Shown: piece after piece, positions 24,033 to 31,870 of the stretch
How positions within the stretch are numbered: the first letter of the stretch is position 1
Layout of the letters: each line of letters begins with the position of its first letter
Source: Acidobacteriota bacterium
Lineage (GTDB): Bacteria > Acidobacteriota > Vicinamibacteria > Vicinamibacterales > CAVVIG01
DNA length: 41,463 bases
NCBI GenBank assembly: GCA_016195265.1
Contig: JACPZW010000042.1
Coordinates: 1-41,463, forward strand
Direction of reading: 5' to 3'
Made by a program: the position numbers and the translations under genes
Notes under the pieces: model-generated
The model's database searches: none
Told to the model about the DNA's origin: nothing
Seen by the model: only the letters and a program-made list of their open reading frames with translations

Positions 24033-25822
24033 TGAAGCGTACATTCCTGTTCTCTGCGATCTCCGCGGTCTCGGCGGTTGCTGTTCTCTCCGCGGCCGAC
24101 ACGCCGTCCCGCACGCGCCGGCACGTCGAAACCCTCGCATCGACGCGCCTCGAGGGACGACTGGCCGGTTCGAACGGCGAAAAGCTCGCGAGCGATTACC
24201 TCGTCGAGCAACTGCGGAAGATGGGCGCCAAGCCGCTGCCCGGCCAGCGCGACTTCCGGCTGCCGTTCGAATTCACGGCCGGCACGAAGGACGGCGGATC
24301 GACGATCGCCGGCGCGCGCGAGATGCCCGGCGGCGCCCGCGCCCTCTCCTTCTCCGACAACGGCGACGTCACCGGCCCCGTCGTCTTCGCCGGCTACGGG
24401 ATCGTCGTGCCCGAGAGCCAGGACTTCGGGTACGACAGCTACGCGACGCTCGACGTGAAGGACAAGATCGTCCTCGTGCTGCGGTACTTCCCCGAGGACG
24501 CCGATCAGAAGACGCGCGGAATTCTCGCGCGCTACGCCGACTTGCGCTACAAGGCCATGGCCGCCCGTCAGCATGGCGCCAAGGCGCTGGTGGTCGTGAC
24601 CGGTCCGCGCTCGCCCAACGCCGGTGAGTTGGCGCCGATGACATTCGACACGGCGCTCGCGGGGTCCGGCATCGCGGCGATCAGCGTGACCGGCGCCGTC
24701 GGTCAGGCGCTGTTCGCCGGCACGGGCAAGACACTCGAAGAGTCACAGAAGGCGCTCGACTCCGCGAACCCGCACGTCGCCGGATTCGAGCTGTCCGGCG
24801 TCACCGCGCGCGTCCACGCGGCCGTGGTCCGTGAAAAGCGGACCGGCAACAACGTCGTGGCCTACCTGCCTGCGACCGTCCCGGTGACGACGCTCGCCAA
24901 GCCATGGGTGGCGATCGGCGCGCATTACGATCATCTCGGGCACGGCGAGGCCGGCAACACGCTGGCGGACAATGCGGACGCCAACAAGATCCATTTCGGC
25001 GCCGACGACAACGCGTCCGGATCCTCGGCCGTCCTCGACATCGCAGCGACGCTCGCGAAGCAGCCCAGGCGCCGCAACGTCCTCGTCGGCTTCTGGTCCG
25101 GTGAAGAGCTCGGCCTGATCGGATCTGCGGCATTCGCCTCGGCGCCGCCGCTCCCGCTCGACTCGCTCGCCGCGTACCTCAACTTCGACATGGTCGGGCG
25201 GATGCAGGACAACAAGCTGACGGTCCAGGCGACGGGCACGAGCCCCGCGTGGGCGAAGCTGATCGAGCAGACCAACATCGCGGCCGGCTTCGATCTGCTT
25301 CTGCAGACGGATCCGTATCAGCCGACGGACGTGTCCACGTTCAATTCGTCGAGCGTCCCGTGCCTGAGCTTCTTCACCGGCACGCACGCCGACTACCACA
25401 AGCCGTCGGACACGGCGGACAAGATCGATTACGAGGATCTCGATCGGGTGGCGGATTTCGCGGCCGCGATCGTGCGCCGGCTCGAGGACACCGCCGATGC
25501 GCCGCAGTTCACGAAAGTCGAGCAGCAGACGCAGCCCGGCGTCGGCCGCGCCGGCACGCGCATCTTCACCGGCACGATCCCGGACTACTCCACCGACGTC
25601 AAGGGCCTGCTGCTCAGTGGCGTCATCGGCGGCGGACCAGCCGAACAATCCGGTCTGCAGAAAGGCGACGTGATCGTCGAGATCGCCGGCCTCACGATCG
25701 CCAACATTTACGACTACATGTACGCCCTCGACGCGCTGAAGATCGGCCAGCCGGCCAAACTGGTGTACCTTCGCCAGGGCAGGCGCGTCGAGACGATGCT
25801 GACGCCGGCGGCGAGGAAATAG
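24032..25822 (+). CDS. Secreted M28 zinc aminopeptidase with PA and PDZ domains
   Basis: 596 residues with a signal peptide (FLFSAISAVSAVAVLSAA). A protease-associated insert (about 110-260, VVFAGYGIVVPE onward) precedes the catalytic core. Zinc ligands are visible in order: His in GAHYDHLG (about 299), bridging Asp in GADDNASG (about 325), Glu-Glu in SGEELGL (about 357), Asp in NFDMVGR (about 385) and His in TGTHADYHKPSD (about 455). A PDZ domain (about 505-590, GGGPAEQSGLQKGDVIVEI) closes the protein. It would remove N-terminal residues from peptides in the periplasm or outside. It starts on the stop of the TolB-like gene. All ligands are intact. Confidence 0.93.
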   Translation: MKRTFLFSAISAVSAVAVLSAADTPSRTRRHVETLASTRLEGRLAGSNGEKLASDYLVEQLRKMGAKPLPGQRDFRLPFEFTAGTKDGGSTIAGAREMPGGARALSFSDNGDVTGPVVFAGYGIVVPESQDFGYDSYATLDVKDKIVLVLRYFPEDADQKTRGILARYADLRYKAMAARQHGAKALVVVTGPRSPNAGELAPMTFDTALAGSGIAAISVTGAVGQALFAGTGKTLEESQKALDSANPHVAGFELSGVTARVHAAVVREKRTGNNVVAYLPATVPVTTLAKPWVAIGAHYDHLGHGEAGNTLADNADANKIHFGADDNASGSSAVLDIAATLAKQPRRRNVLVGFWSGEELGLIGSAAFASAPPLPLDSLAAYLNFDMVGRMQDNKLTVQATGTSPAWAKLIEQTNIAAGFDLLLQTDPYQPTDVSTFNSSSVPCLSFFTGTHADYHKPSDTADKIDYEDLDRVADFAAAIVRRLEDTADAPQFTKVEQQTQPGVGRAGTRIFTGTIPDYSTDVKGLLLSGVIGGGPAEQSGLQKGDVIVEIAGLTIANIYDYMYALDALKIGQPAKLVYLRQGRRVETMLTPAARK

Positions 25823-25895
25823 CAGGCCTGAAGGCCTGCGCTACGGCCGCGCTGTGCGCAGCCCGTGACGCTGTAGCGCAGCCCTTCAGGGCTGC
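25822..25895. repeat. Inverted pair of GTAG hairpins (BIME-like)
   Basis: Left unit: GCAGGCCT/AGGCCTGC (25822-25839) with CTAC at 25841-25844, so GTAG is on the minus strand. Right unit: GTAG (25873-25876), then GCAGCCCT/AGGGCTGC (25878-25895). Both read GTAGC, 8-bp arm, TC, 8-bp arm. They fill almost the whole 83-nt gap between the M28 stop and the ParB-domain start. Confidence 0.82.
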
Positions 25896-25905
25896 CGTGA
25901 GACAC

Positions 25906-26865
25906 ATGCCCCAGCGAAAGAAAGCCGTCCGCCGCAAGAAGGCCGCCGCCGGATCGATTGGCCTGACCGCCGCTGAAACGGCGAACACCGCGAGTCCCGA
26001 ACTCGACCGTCTGGCGGCGCAGGTCAGCAGCGACGGCGGCGCCGTGCTCGGCCGGTATCGCGATCCGTTCGGCGGCAAGCCCCTGTTGTTCGCGGCGCTG
26101 CCCGTCGATCGCGTGGAGCCGACACCGTATCAGCGCGATCCGTCCGACACGCACGTCAAGCGACTGATGGGAGTCGTCGAGAAGATCGGCCTCTTCCTCG
26201 ACCCGATCATCGCGATTCGCCACGACGATCAGTACTGGACGCCCAACGGCAACCACCGCCTGCAGGCGCTGAAGAAACTCGGCGTCCGGACGATCGTCGC
26301 GCTGCTCGTGCCCGACCCCGAGGTGGCGTTCAAGATCCTCGCGCTCAACACCGAGAAGGCACACAATCTCCGCGAGAAATCGCTCGAGACGATCCGGATG
26401 GCGCGGGCGCTCGCCAGGCGCTCAGACAACAGCGCCGAAGCCGAGGCCTCCTTCGGCTTCGAGTTCGAGCAGCCGGCGTTTCTGACGCTGGGCGTCTGCT
26501 ACGAGGAGCGGCCGCGCATCAGCGGCGGCGCGTACCAGTCCATCCTGCGGCGCGTTGACGAGTTCCTCGACGAGCCGATCGCCAAGGCGCTCAAGGAGCG
26601 CGAGCGCCGCGGCCGGAAGATTCTGAAGCTGGATGACGCGGTGAGCGCGGCAGTCGACAAGCTCAAGGCGCGCGGCCTGACGAGCCCCTACCTGCGATCG
26701 TTTGTCGTCTCGCGCGTCAACTACACGCGCTTCTCGAAGGCCACGTCTTTCGATTTTGATGACACGCTGGACAAGATCATCGCCGGCGCGGCGAAGTTCA
26801 ACGTCGATCGGGTCAAACAAGAGGATGTCGCGAAGTCGGGCGGGGGGCCGCCGGACGAGGAGTAA
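25906..26865 (+). CDS. ParB/sulfiredoxin-like nuclease-domain protein
   Basis: 319 residues. A basic N-terminus (RKKAVRRKKAAAG) leads into a ParB N-terminal-type domain (about 60-170): LPVDRVEPTPYQRDPSD, then VVEKIGLFLDPIIAI, YWTPNGNHRLQALKKLG (the GxxRLxA-like box) and VAFKILALNTEKAHNL. The rest is helical with FDFDDTLDKIIAGAAKF near the end; no ParB-type helix-turn-helix was recognised. No parA or parS is nearby, so it is probably not a chromosome partition protein but an orphan ParB-fold protein, possibly a CTPase or nuclease. The ATG at 25906 has no ribosome binding site; GTG 25897 is an alternative inside the upstream repeat. Confidence 0.75.
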   Translation: MPQRKKAVRRKKAAAGSIGLTAAETANTASPELDRLAAQVSSDGGAVLGRYRDPFGGKPLLFAALPVDRVEPTPYQRDPSDTHVKRLMGVVEKIGLFLDPIIAIRHDDQYWTPNGNHRLQALKKLGVRTIVALLVPDPEVAFKILALNTEKAHNLREKSLETIRMARALARRSDNSAEAEASFGFEFEQPAFLTLGVCYEERPRISGGAYQSILRRVDEFLDEPIAKALKERERRGRKILKLDDAVSAAVDKLKARGLTSPYLRSFVVSRVNYTRFSKATSFDFDDTLDKIIAGAAKFNVDRVKQEDVAKSGGGPPDEE

Positions 26866-26915
26866 CGCATTTCGCAGGAGCCCATCGTGGTAAACCGTTC
26901 CGCCTTCGTCCTGGG

Positions 26916-27242
26916 CTAACGATGTGAACGGTGGAAAAGAATCCAGAGATTGAGCACGCCGAGGATCAGGAAGCACGGCCCGACGTACCACCATTCCTGG
27001 CCTTCACCGGCCAGCGCCGCCGTGATCGCGAGCGTGCCCGATCCCAGCCAGCCCGCCGCCGTCGCCGCGATGAAACGACCGACGTGTTTTGCGGGTGGCA
27101 TGTCGCGGATCCCGCTCAGCGGACGCTTGATCACGGACCGGGCGACCCTCGAGGAAAAGAAGACGACGAACGCCGCGGCCGTCCACGGCTCGCCATCCTG
27201 CCAGCCGAAGGCGAGCACGGCGACCGCCGCGAAGCAGAACAA
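26916..27242 (-). CDS. Small membrane protein of unknown function
   Basis: About 108 residues with three or four hydrophobic segments (FAAVAVLAFGW, TAAAFVVFFSS, VGRFIAATAAGWLGSGTLAI and WWYVGPCFLILGVLNLWILF), ending in HRSHR. I do not recognise the family. The start is uncertain: TTG 27242 is the only usual start codon, and the hydrophobic frame continues to about 27280 (CTG 27269 possible), just short of a heptad repeat. It is followed convergently by the ParB-domain gene. It may be in one transcript with the DinB-like gene upstream. Confidence 0.55.
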   Translation of the reverse strand: MFCFAAVAVLAFGWQDGEPWTAAAFVVFFSSRVARSVIKRPLSGIRDMPPAKHVGRFIAATAAGWLGSGTLAITAALAGEGQEWWYVGPCFLILGVLNLWILFHRSHR

Positions 27243-27286
27243 CGCGAGCGAGAATATTCGGAACGTCAGCCCTGGCCCCAGTCTCT

Positions 27287-27314
27287 AGCCACCAGCCCCC
27301 AGCCACCAGCCACT
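27287..27314 (-). repeat. Heptad tandem repeat at DinB-like stop codon
   Basis: Four 7-bp units on the plus strand: AGCCACC, AGCCCCC, AGCCACC and AGCCACT (GGTGGCT type on the coding strand). The stop TAG of the DinB-like gene (27313-27315) overlaps the first unit on the coding strand. Confidence 0.75.
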
Positions 27315-27810
27315 AGCTTCTCGTCCGATAAAACGCAATCATGTCCATTGACTTTGCCGGCGCTGCGCCCAGTTGCCGCAGCATCGTCGTCACCTGCCCC
27401 CGGTGGTAGCTCGCGTGGTTCACGACGTGCTGCAGCATCTGCCAGAACGGCGACGCGCCCGGCTGGCCGCTGAGGAGTTTGTACTCGAACACGCGCCCCA
27501 GCCCCGCCTCGCCGAGACTCTCGAGAAACGCGCGCATCTTCGTCTCGTGCTCGGTCCACGCGCGCCGGACCGCGGCGACGTCCGGGAACGCGTCGCTCGT
27601 CATGAGCGCGGTCGGCGACTGTCCCTGCCATCGCGAGTGCCAGGCCCACTCGGCGGCGTAGATGTGGACCACGGTCTCGCGAATCGATTTGAAGCTGCTG
27701 CCGAGATCGCGGTTGAACTGCTCGGGCGTCAATGGATCGATCGCCTCGAGCAGACGATCGCGGGCCCAGGAGTGGTAATCGAGCAGCGTTCGCAGATCCT
27801 GAAGGTTCAT
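27313..27810 (-). CDS. DinB/YfiT-like putative metalloenzyme
   Basis: 165 residues, typical of DinB-like four-helix proteins (the damage-inducible family, not DNA polymerase IV). Likely metal ligands are the conserved His in ETVVHIYAAEWAWHSR (about residue 51) and the His pair in LQHVVNHASYHRGQ (about 132-140). The N-terminus LRTLLDYHSWARDRLLEAI and the C-terminal VTTMLRQLG block fit the family. Members act as thiol transferases or remain uncharacterised, so the function here is open. The ATG at 27810 overlaps the stop of the cyclophilin gene (ATGA), so the genes are coupled. Confidence 0.88.
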   Translation of the reverse strand: MNLQDLRTLLDYHSWARDRLLEAIDPLTPEQFNRDLGSSFKSIRETVVHIYAAEWAWHSRWQGQSPTALMTSDAFPDVAAVRRAWTEHETKMRAFLESLGEAGLGRVFEYKLLSGQPGASPFWQMLQHVVNHASYHRGQVTTMLRQLGAAPAKSMDMIAFYRTRS

Positions 27811-28415
27811 CGCATCACCGTCGCTTTCAGCAGGCGATCGAGCCGCGGGAACTCGCGGTCGAGGTAGGCGTTCCCTCCGTCGAAGACCGCCTGCTGTTTC
27901 CCGGCGCGAATGCCGCCGCCGGCCGTCTCGCCGTATTCGCTGTTGAGCGCGTCGGCGACGTCCATCCCCTGGACGACCTCGCCGAACGGCACGAACCCCT
28001 GCGCGTCCTGCGGGTCCGACAGATCCTTGAGTGCGATGTAGACCTGCGTCGTTCGTCCGTTCGGATCCTTGAAGGCAAACGCCACGCGGCCTCGCACGTT
28101 GGACTGCCCGCGCGGGTCGTCCGGGATCGTGTTCGGGCGCCACCGGGTCGCGACCTTCGGATCGCCGTTGATCCCGAATTGCGCCCACTGGCCCTTCACG
28201 ACGCGAAAGAAGCGATTGTCGTCGAAGTAGCCCGCGGTCACGAGCTCGCGGAACCGATCGGCGCCGCGCGGCGCCCAGTCACGGTGTACCGCGACGACGA
28301 TCGGTCCCTTGCTCGTATCCAGCCGGACGCGGAATTCGCGCACGGCGTCCTGCGCGACTCGCGCAGGCGGAAGGCCCGCGCTGCAAATCAGAAGGATGAC
28401 CGCCGCCGCGCGCAT
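27807..28415 (-). CDS. Secreted cyclophilin-type peptidyl-prolyl isomerase
   Basis: 202 residues with a signal peptide (AAAVILLICSAGLPPARVA). The cyclophilin fold is clear: TSKGPIVVAVHRDWAPRGAD, then YFDDNRFFRVVKGQWAQFG with the catalytic Arg of FFRVV and the Gln of the active-site strand, VRGRVAFAFKD, QVYIALKD and GFVPFGEVVQGMDVADAL. It would isomerise Xaa-Pro bonds in the periplasm. A -10-like TAGAAT (minus strand, 28424-28429) lies 8 nt before the ATG and there is no Shine-Dalgarno, so the message may be leaderless. The C-terminal 40 residues after the fold are family-typical in length. Confidence 0.9.
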   Translation of the reverse strand: MRAAAVILLICSAGLPPARVAQDAVREFRVRLDTSKGPIVVAVHRDWAPRGADRFRELVTAGYFDDNRFFRVVKGQWAQFGINGDPKVATRWRPNTIPDDPRGQSNVRGRVAFAFKDPNGRTTQVYIALKDLSDPQDAQGFVPFGEVVQGMDVADALNSEYGETAGGGIRAGKQQAVFDGGNAYLDREFPRLDRLLKATVMR

Positions 28416-28535
28416 GACCGACTATTCTAATCGCTCGCGTGTGTGCAGTCCGCGAACCGGCATTCCGCCGCGAGCTTGGCGACGTCGTCGAACGCGCCAT
28501 AGCTCCTTAAGAGAATTCAGGACGTGAAGATCGTT

Positions 28536-31500
28536 TCACTTTCCGCCGGTTAACGGCGTGATCGCGTTGCCGATGGCCCGGTTGAAAGCGGGGACATCGC
28601 GATCCAGCAGCGTCTTGAAGTCTGCCTTGGCCTTGTTGAGATCGGCTTCGATGCCTTCCATCATGTTCACGGACGTATCGGTCGGCGGGAAGTCCGCGCC
28701 GCCAGCGACGTCACCCGCGCCCGGACCAACCTCGCCGTTGAGCCAGATCAGATTCATGTACACGCGGTACGCCTGCTGAAAGTACTTGTCGTCGCTCGTC
28801 ATCTGCGCCGGCTCGAGCAGCTTGGTTTCAACGTCGTAGAGCTTCTTGTCCATCTCGGCGACCTGCGCGAGCAGCGCGGCCTTGCTCGCGTCGTTCCGAT
28901 ACGCCTTCTGAACGTCCTCGAGCTGCTTCCGCATGACTTCGATTGTGTTGATCATGTCGGCCGCGGCGCTGATGTCGTCGCGCAGCCGGAGCTGCAGCTT
29001 CACCGACAAATCGAGATCGGCCTGCGACGCCGTGACCTTGGGATCCTTCAACACGTCGATGGCCTGCGTGTAGGACTGGCCGTCGACCGTGAGCTTGACG
29101 GTGTACTTCCCCGGCACGACGACCGGACCCACCTGCGCCGGCTCCAGCCCCCAGTGCGTCACGGGACGGGTGTCCTGGCCGCGGAAGCGCGGCTCTTCCC
29201 AGATGTGCGGGTTGTCCGCCGGCGTCGTCCGCAACGCGACGAGCCGCGGCGGGTCGTGCCGCAGGTCCCACGGGACGCGGTTCAGCCCGGGGCGCGGCGT
29301 CGTCTGCAACGAGCGGACGACCTTGCCGTCCGCATCGAGCACCTGCAACTGCGCAGTCCGCGGCGCGGACTTCACGGAGTAGTTGACGTACGCGCGGCCA
29401 CGCTGGCTCCAGCGGTATGTCGAGCGTGGCGTGAACAAGTGCGCCGCCGCGTCGGTCGTGGCCGGCGTCGTCTGCTCGAGCGGCGTGATGTCGTCGAGCA
29501 CGTACAGCCCGCGGCCGTAGGTCGAGACGACGATGTCGTGGAAGGCCTTCTGGAAGACGACCCAGCTGACGGGCGCCCGCGGGAGTCCGGCGGAGATCTC
29601 CGTCCAGTGCGCGCCATCGTCGGCCGAGTAGTAAAACGCGTGACCCGTGCCGGCCGCGAGGAAGCCGGCTTTGTTCGGGTTCTCGGCGACCGCCTTCACG
29701 TACGACAGCGGATGAGTGTTCGGCAGATCGCCGTTCACGCGCTTCCAGGTTGTGCCGTAGTCCGTCGTCTTGAAGATGTACGGCTCGCGGCTGTCTATCA
29801 GGTGGTTGTCGACCGCGACGTACGCCGTGCCGCCGTTGAAGTGCGACGGCTCGATCTTCGACACGATGCCCCACGCGGGCATGCCCGTGACGTTCTTCGA
29901 GACGTCGTTCCACTTCGCGCCGCCGTCGCGCGTGTACCAGATCTTGCCGTCGTTGGTGCCGGCCCAGATGAGCCCCCGCTCGACCTCGGAGGTGGCGATC
30001 GCGAAGATGACCTCGGGCGCGAACTGCCCGAGGTTATCGCCGACGATGCCGCCCGACGGCATGATCTTGCTCGAATCCTGCGACGACAGATCCGGGCTGA
30101 GGATCTTCCAGCTCTGACCGCCGTTGTTCGTATGGAAGATGACGTTGCAGCCGTAATACACGTTGGTGTGATCGAACGGATCGATCGCGAGCGGCGCCGT
30201 CCAATGGCAGCGGTACTTCGACTCGGTCGGCGGCGCGTCGAGCGTGATCAGATACGGCGCGACCGATCGAGGCGTTTTCGTCCGCGCGTCGTAGCGCGTC
30301 ACCTTGTTGCCGTAGCACGTGGACCAGACGATGTTCGGATCGGCCGGATCGGGCATCGTGTGGCCAGATTCGCAGCCGCCGATGCCGTGGTCCCAGAGAT
30401 TCCCGTTGCCGTTGTAGCCCGCGCCGGCGCCTTCCGCCGCATTCGCCGGGCCGCGCATCGTGCCGTCGTCCTGCATGTTGCTGTACACGTAGTACGGCAC
30501 CTGGTTGTCCACGGTCACGTGGTACATCTGGCCGATCGGGAGATTGACGCGCTGGATGCTGCGCCCGTGCTGCTCGGTGATGCTGAGGCCCGCGTCGTGC
30601 GTGATGACGAAGCGGTCGGCGTTTTTTGAATCCCACCAGATGTCGTGATTGTCCCCGCCCCAGTTCCGCTCTTCGAACGTCCGGCCGCCGTCCGTCGACT
30701 GCCAGAACGAACTATTCGACACGAGGACTTCGTCTTCGTTCGTCGGCGAAACAGCAATCCGGATGTAATAGCCCGCGCGACCGATCAGCCCGCGCTGCCA
30801 GTTGACGACGCGCCACGATCCACCGCCGTCGTCTGATCGCCACACCGATCCCTGATCTTTCGTCTGGATGAGCGCGTAGACGCGGTTCGAATCCGTCGGC
30901 GCGACCGCGACGTCGATTTTCCCGAGCGGCGACCGCGGCAGGCCCTGCGCCTCGACGCGCGTCCATTTCGCGCCGCCGTCGCGCGATACGTAGACGCCGC
31001 TGCCCGGGCCGCCGCTCAACTCCGCCCACGGATGCATTTCGACCTGCCACGTGCCGGCGAAGAGCGTTCGAGGATTCTTCGCGTCCATCGACAGGCCGGA
31101 GCAACCGGTGTTCTCGTCGACGAACAGCACGCGGTCCCAGTGCTGCCCGCCGTCGGTCGTGCGATAGACGCCCCGCTCCTGCTGCGGCCCCGTGATGCGG
31201 CCGATCGCGCACGCAAAGACGATGTCGGGGTTCGTCGGGTGGACGATGACGCGGCCGATGCGGCCCGTCTCATCGAGACCCATGTGCGTCCACGTCTTCC
31301 CCGCGTCGACCGACTTGTAAATGCCGTCGCCGATCACGTCGCTGTCGCGAATCGCCCACGCCTCGCCCGTGCCGGCCCAGACAACGCTCGGATCGGAGGG
31401 CGCGACGGCCAGCGCGCCAATGGCCGCGACGGGCAACATGTCGGACACCGGCGTCCAGCGGCCACCGCCGTCGGTCGTCTTCCAGACGCCGCCCGACGCC

Positions 31501-31706
31501 GCGCCCGCGTAGTAGGTGGAGGGATCGCCGGGCACGCCCGCGATGGACGCGACACGGTTGCCGACGGCGGGGCCGACGAAGCGGAAGGCCAGGCCGTCCG
31601 GCGCCGCGCCGCCGCCGCGCCGCTGCGCGATGGCGATGACGCCCAGGCACCCGGCGATGAATACTGTGACGAGCAGGCCTCTGATGATCGCTCTCGATGT
31701 TTTCAT
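28536..31706 (-). CDS. Secreted sortilin/VPS10-like BNR-repeat protein (second copy)
   Basis: 1,056 residues. The N-terminus IIRGLLVTVFIAGCLGVIAI is a signal peptide or anchor. The propeller region (about 35-770) has Asp-box units: TTDGGGRW, SVDAGKTW, TTDGGQHW, SRDGGAKW, SDDGGGSW, STDGGRTF, NNGGQSW, TRDGGAKW, TTDYGTTW and SADDGAHW. A beta segment with GLNRVPWDLRHDPPR and a helical C-terminus (about 900-1050) follow, the same architecture as the protein at 8781-11915. No hydrolase active site can be assigned. ATG 31706 has AAAGG about 8 nt upstream. It lies downstream of proline dehydrogenase, separated by a repeat cluster. Confidence 0.88.
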   Translation of the reverse strand: MKTSRAIIRGLLVTVFIAGCLGVIAIAQRRGGGAAPDGLAFRFVGPAVGNRVASIAGVPGDPSTYYAGAASGGVWKTTDGGGRWTPVSDMLPVAAIGALAVAPSDPSVVWAGTGEAWAIRDSDVIGDGIYKSVDAGKTWTHMGLDETGRIGRVIVHPTNPDIVFACAIGRITGPQQERGVYRTTDGGQHWDRVLFVDENTGCSGLSMDAKNPRTLFAGTWQVEMHPWAELSGGPGSGVYVSRDGGAKWTRVEAQGLPRSPLGKIDVAVAPTDSNRVYALIQTKDQGSVWRSDDGGGSWRVVNWQRGLIGRAGYYIRIAVSPTNEDEVLVSNSSFWQSTDGGRTFEERNWGGDNHDIWWDSKNADRFVITHDAGLSITEQHGRSIQRVNLPIGQMYHVTVDNQVPYYVYSNMQDDGTMRGPANAAEGAGAGYNGNGNLWDHGIGGCESGHTMPDPADPNIVWSTCYGNKVTRYDARTKTPRSVAPYLITLDAPPTESKYRCHWTAPLAIDPFDHTNVYYGCNVIFHTNNGGQSWKILSPDLSSQDSSKIMPSGGIVGDNLGQFAPEVIFAIATSEVERGLIWAGTNDGKIWYTRDGGAKWNDVSKNVTGMPAWGIVSKIEPSHFNGGTAYVAVDNHLIDSREPYIFKTTDYGTTWKRVNGDLPNTHPLSYVKAVAENPNKAGFLAAGTGHAFYYSADDGAHWTEISAGLPRAPVSWVVFQKAFHDIVVSTYGRGLYVLDDITPLEQTTPATTDAAAHLFTPRSTYRWSQRGRAYVNYSVKSAPRTAQLQVLDADGKVVRSLQTTPRPGLNRVPWDLRHDPPRLVALRTTPADNPHIWEEPRFRGQDTRPVTHWGLEPAQVGPVVVPGKYTVKLTVDGQSYTQAIDVLKDPKVTASQADLDLSVKLQLRLRDDISAAADMINTIEVMRKQLEDVQKAYRNDASKAALLAQVAEMDKKLYDVETKLLEPAQMTSDDKYFQQAYRVYMNLIWLNGEVGPGAGDVAGGADFPPTDTSVNMMEGIEADLNKAKADFKTLLDRDVPAFNRAIGNAITPLTGGK

Positions 31707-31721
31707 GACCGACCTTTGTCA

Positions 31722-31867
31722 GGCGGGTCCGAAAGGACCCGCCCTACGACTTCCAGGCCCTACGACTTCCAGACCCGCCCTACGACTTCCAGGCCCTACG
31801 ACTTCCAGACCCGCCCTACGACTTCCACGTGATATAGGCATGTAGGCCGGGTCCTTTCGGACCCGGC
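31722..31867. repeat. GTAG hairpin pair enclosing a 36-bp tandem repeat
   Basis: Hairpin GGCGGGTCC/GGACCCGCC (31722-31743) is followed by CTAC. At the other end GTAG (31842-31845) precedes GCCGGGTCC/GGACCCGGC (31846-31867). Between them are two exact 36-bp copies (31737-31772 and 31773-31808) plus 19 nt of a third, each built from two CCCTACGACTTCCAG-like halves that repeat the CTAC end of the hairpin. The cluster fills the gap between proline dehydrogenase and the BNR gene. Confidence 0.88.
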
Positions 31868-31870
31868 GGC

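Noticed and set aside
29154..30629. 491-codon frame antisense to the second BNR gene
   Set aside because: Same composition effect; no domains and no start signal.
31722..31867. Tandem repeat considered as a small CRISPR or attachment site
   Set aside because: Units are contiguous without unique spacers and are derived from the neighbouring hairpin; no integrase nearby.
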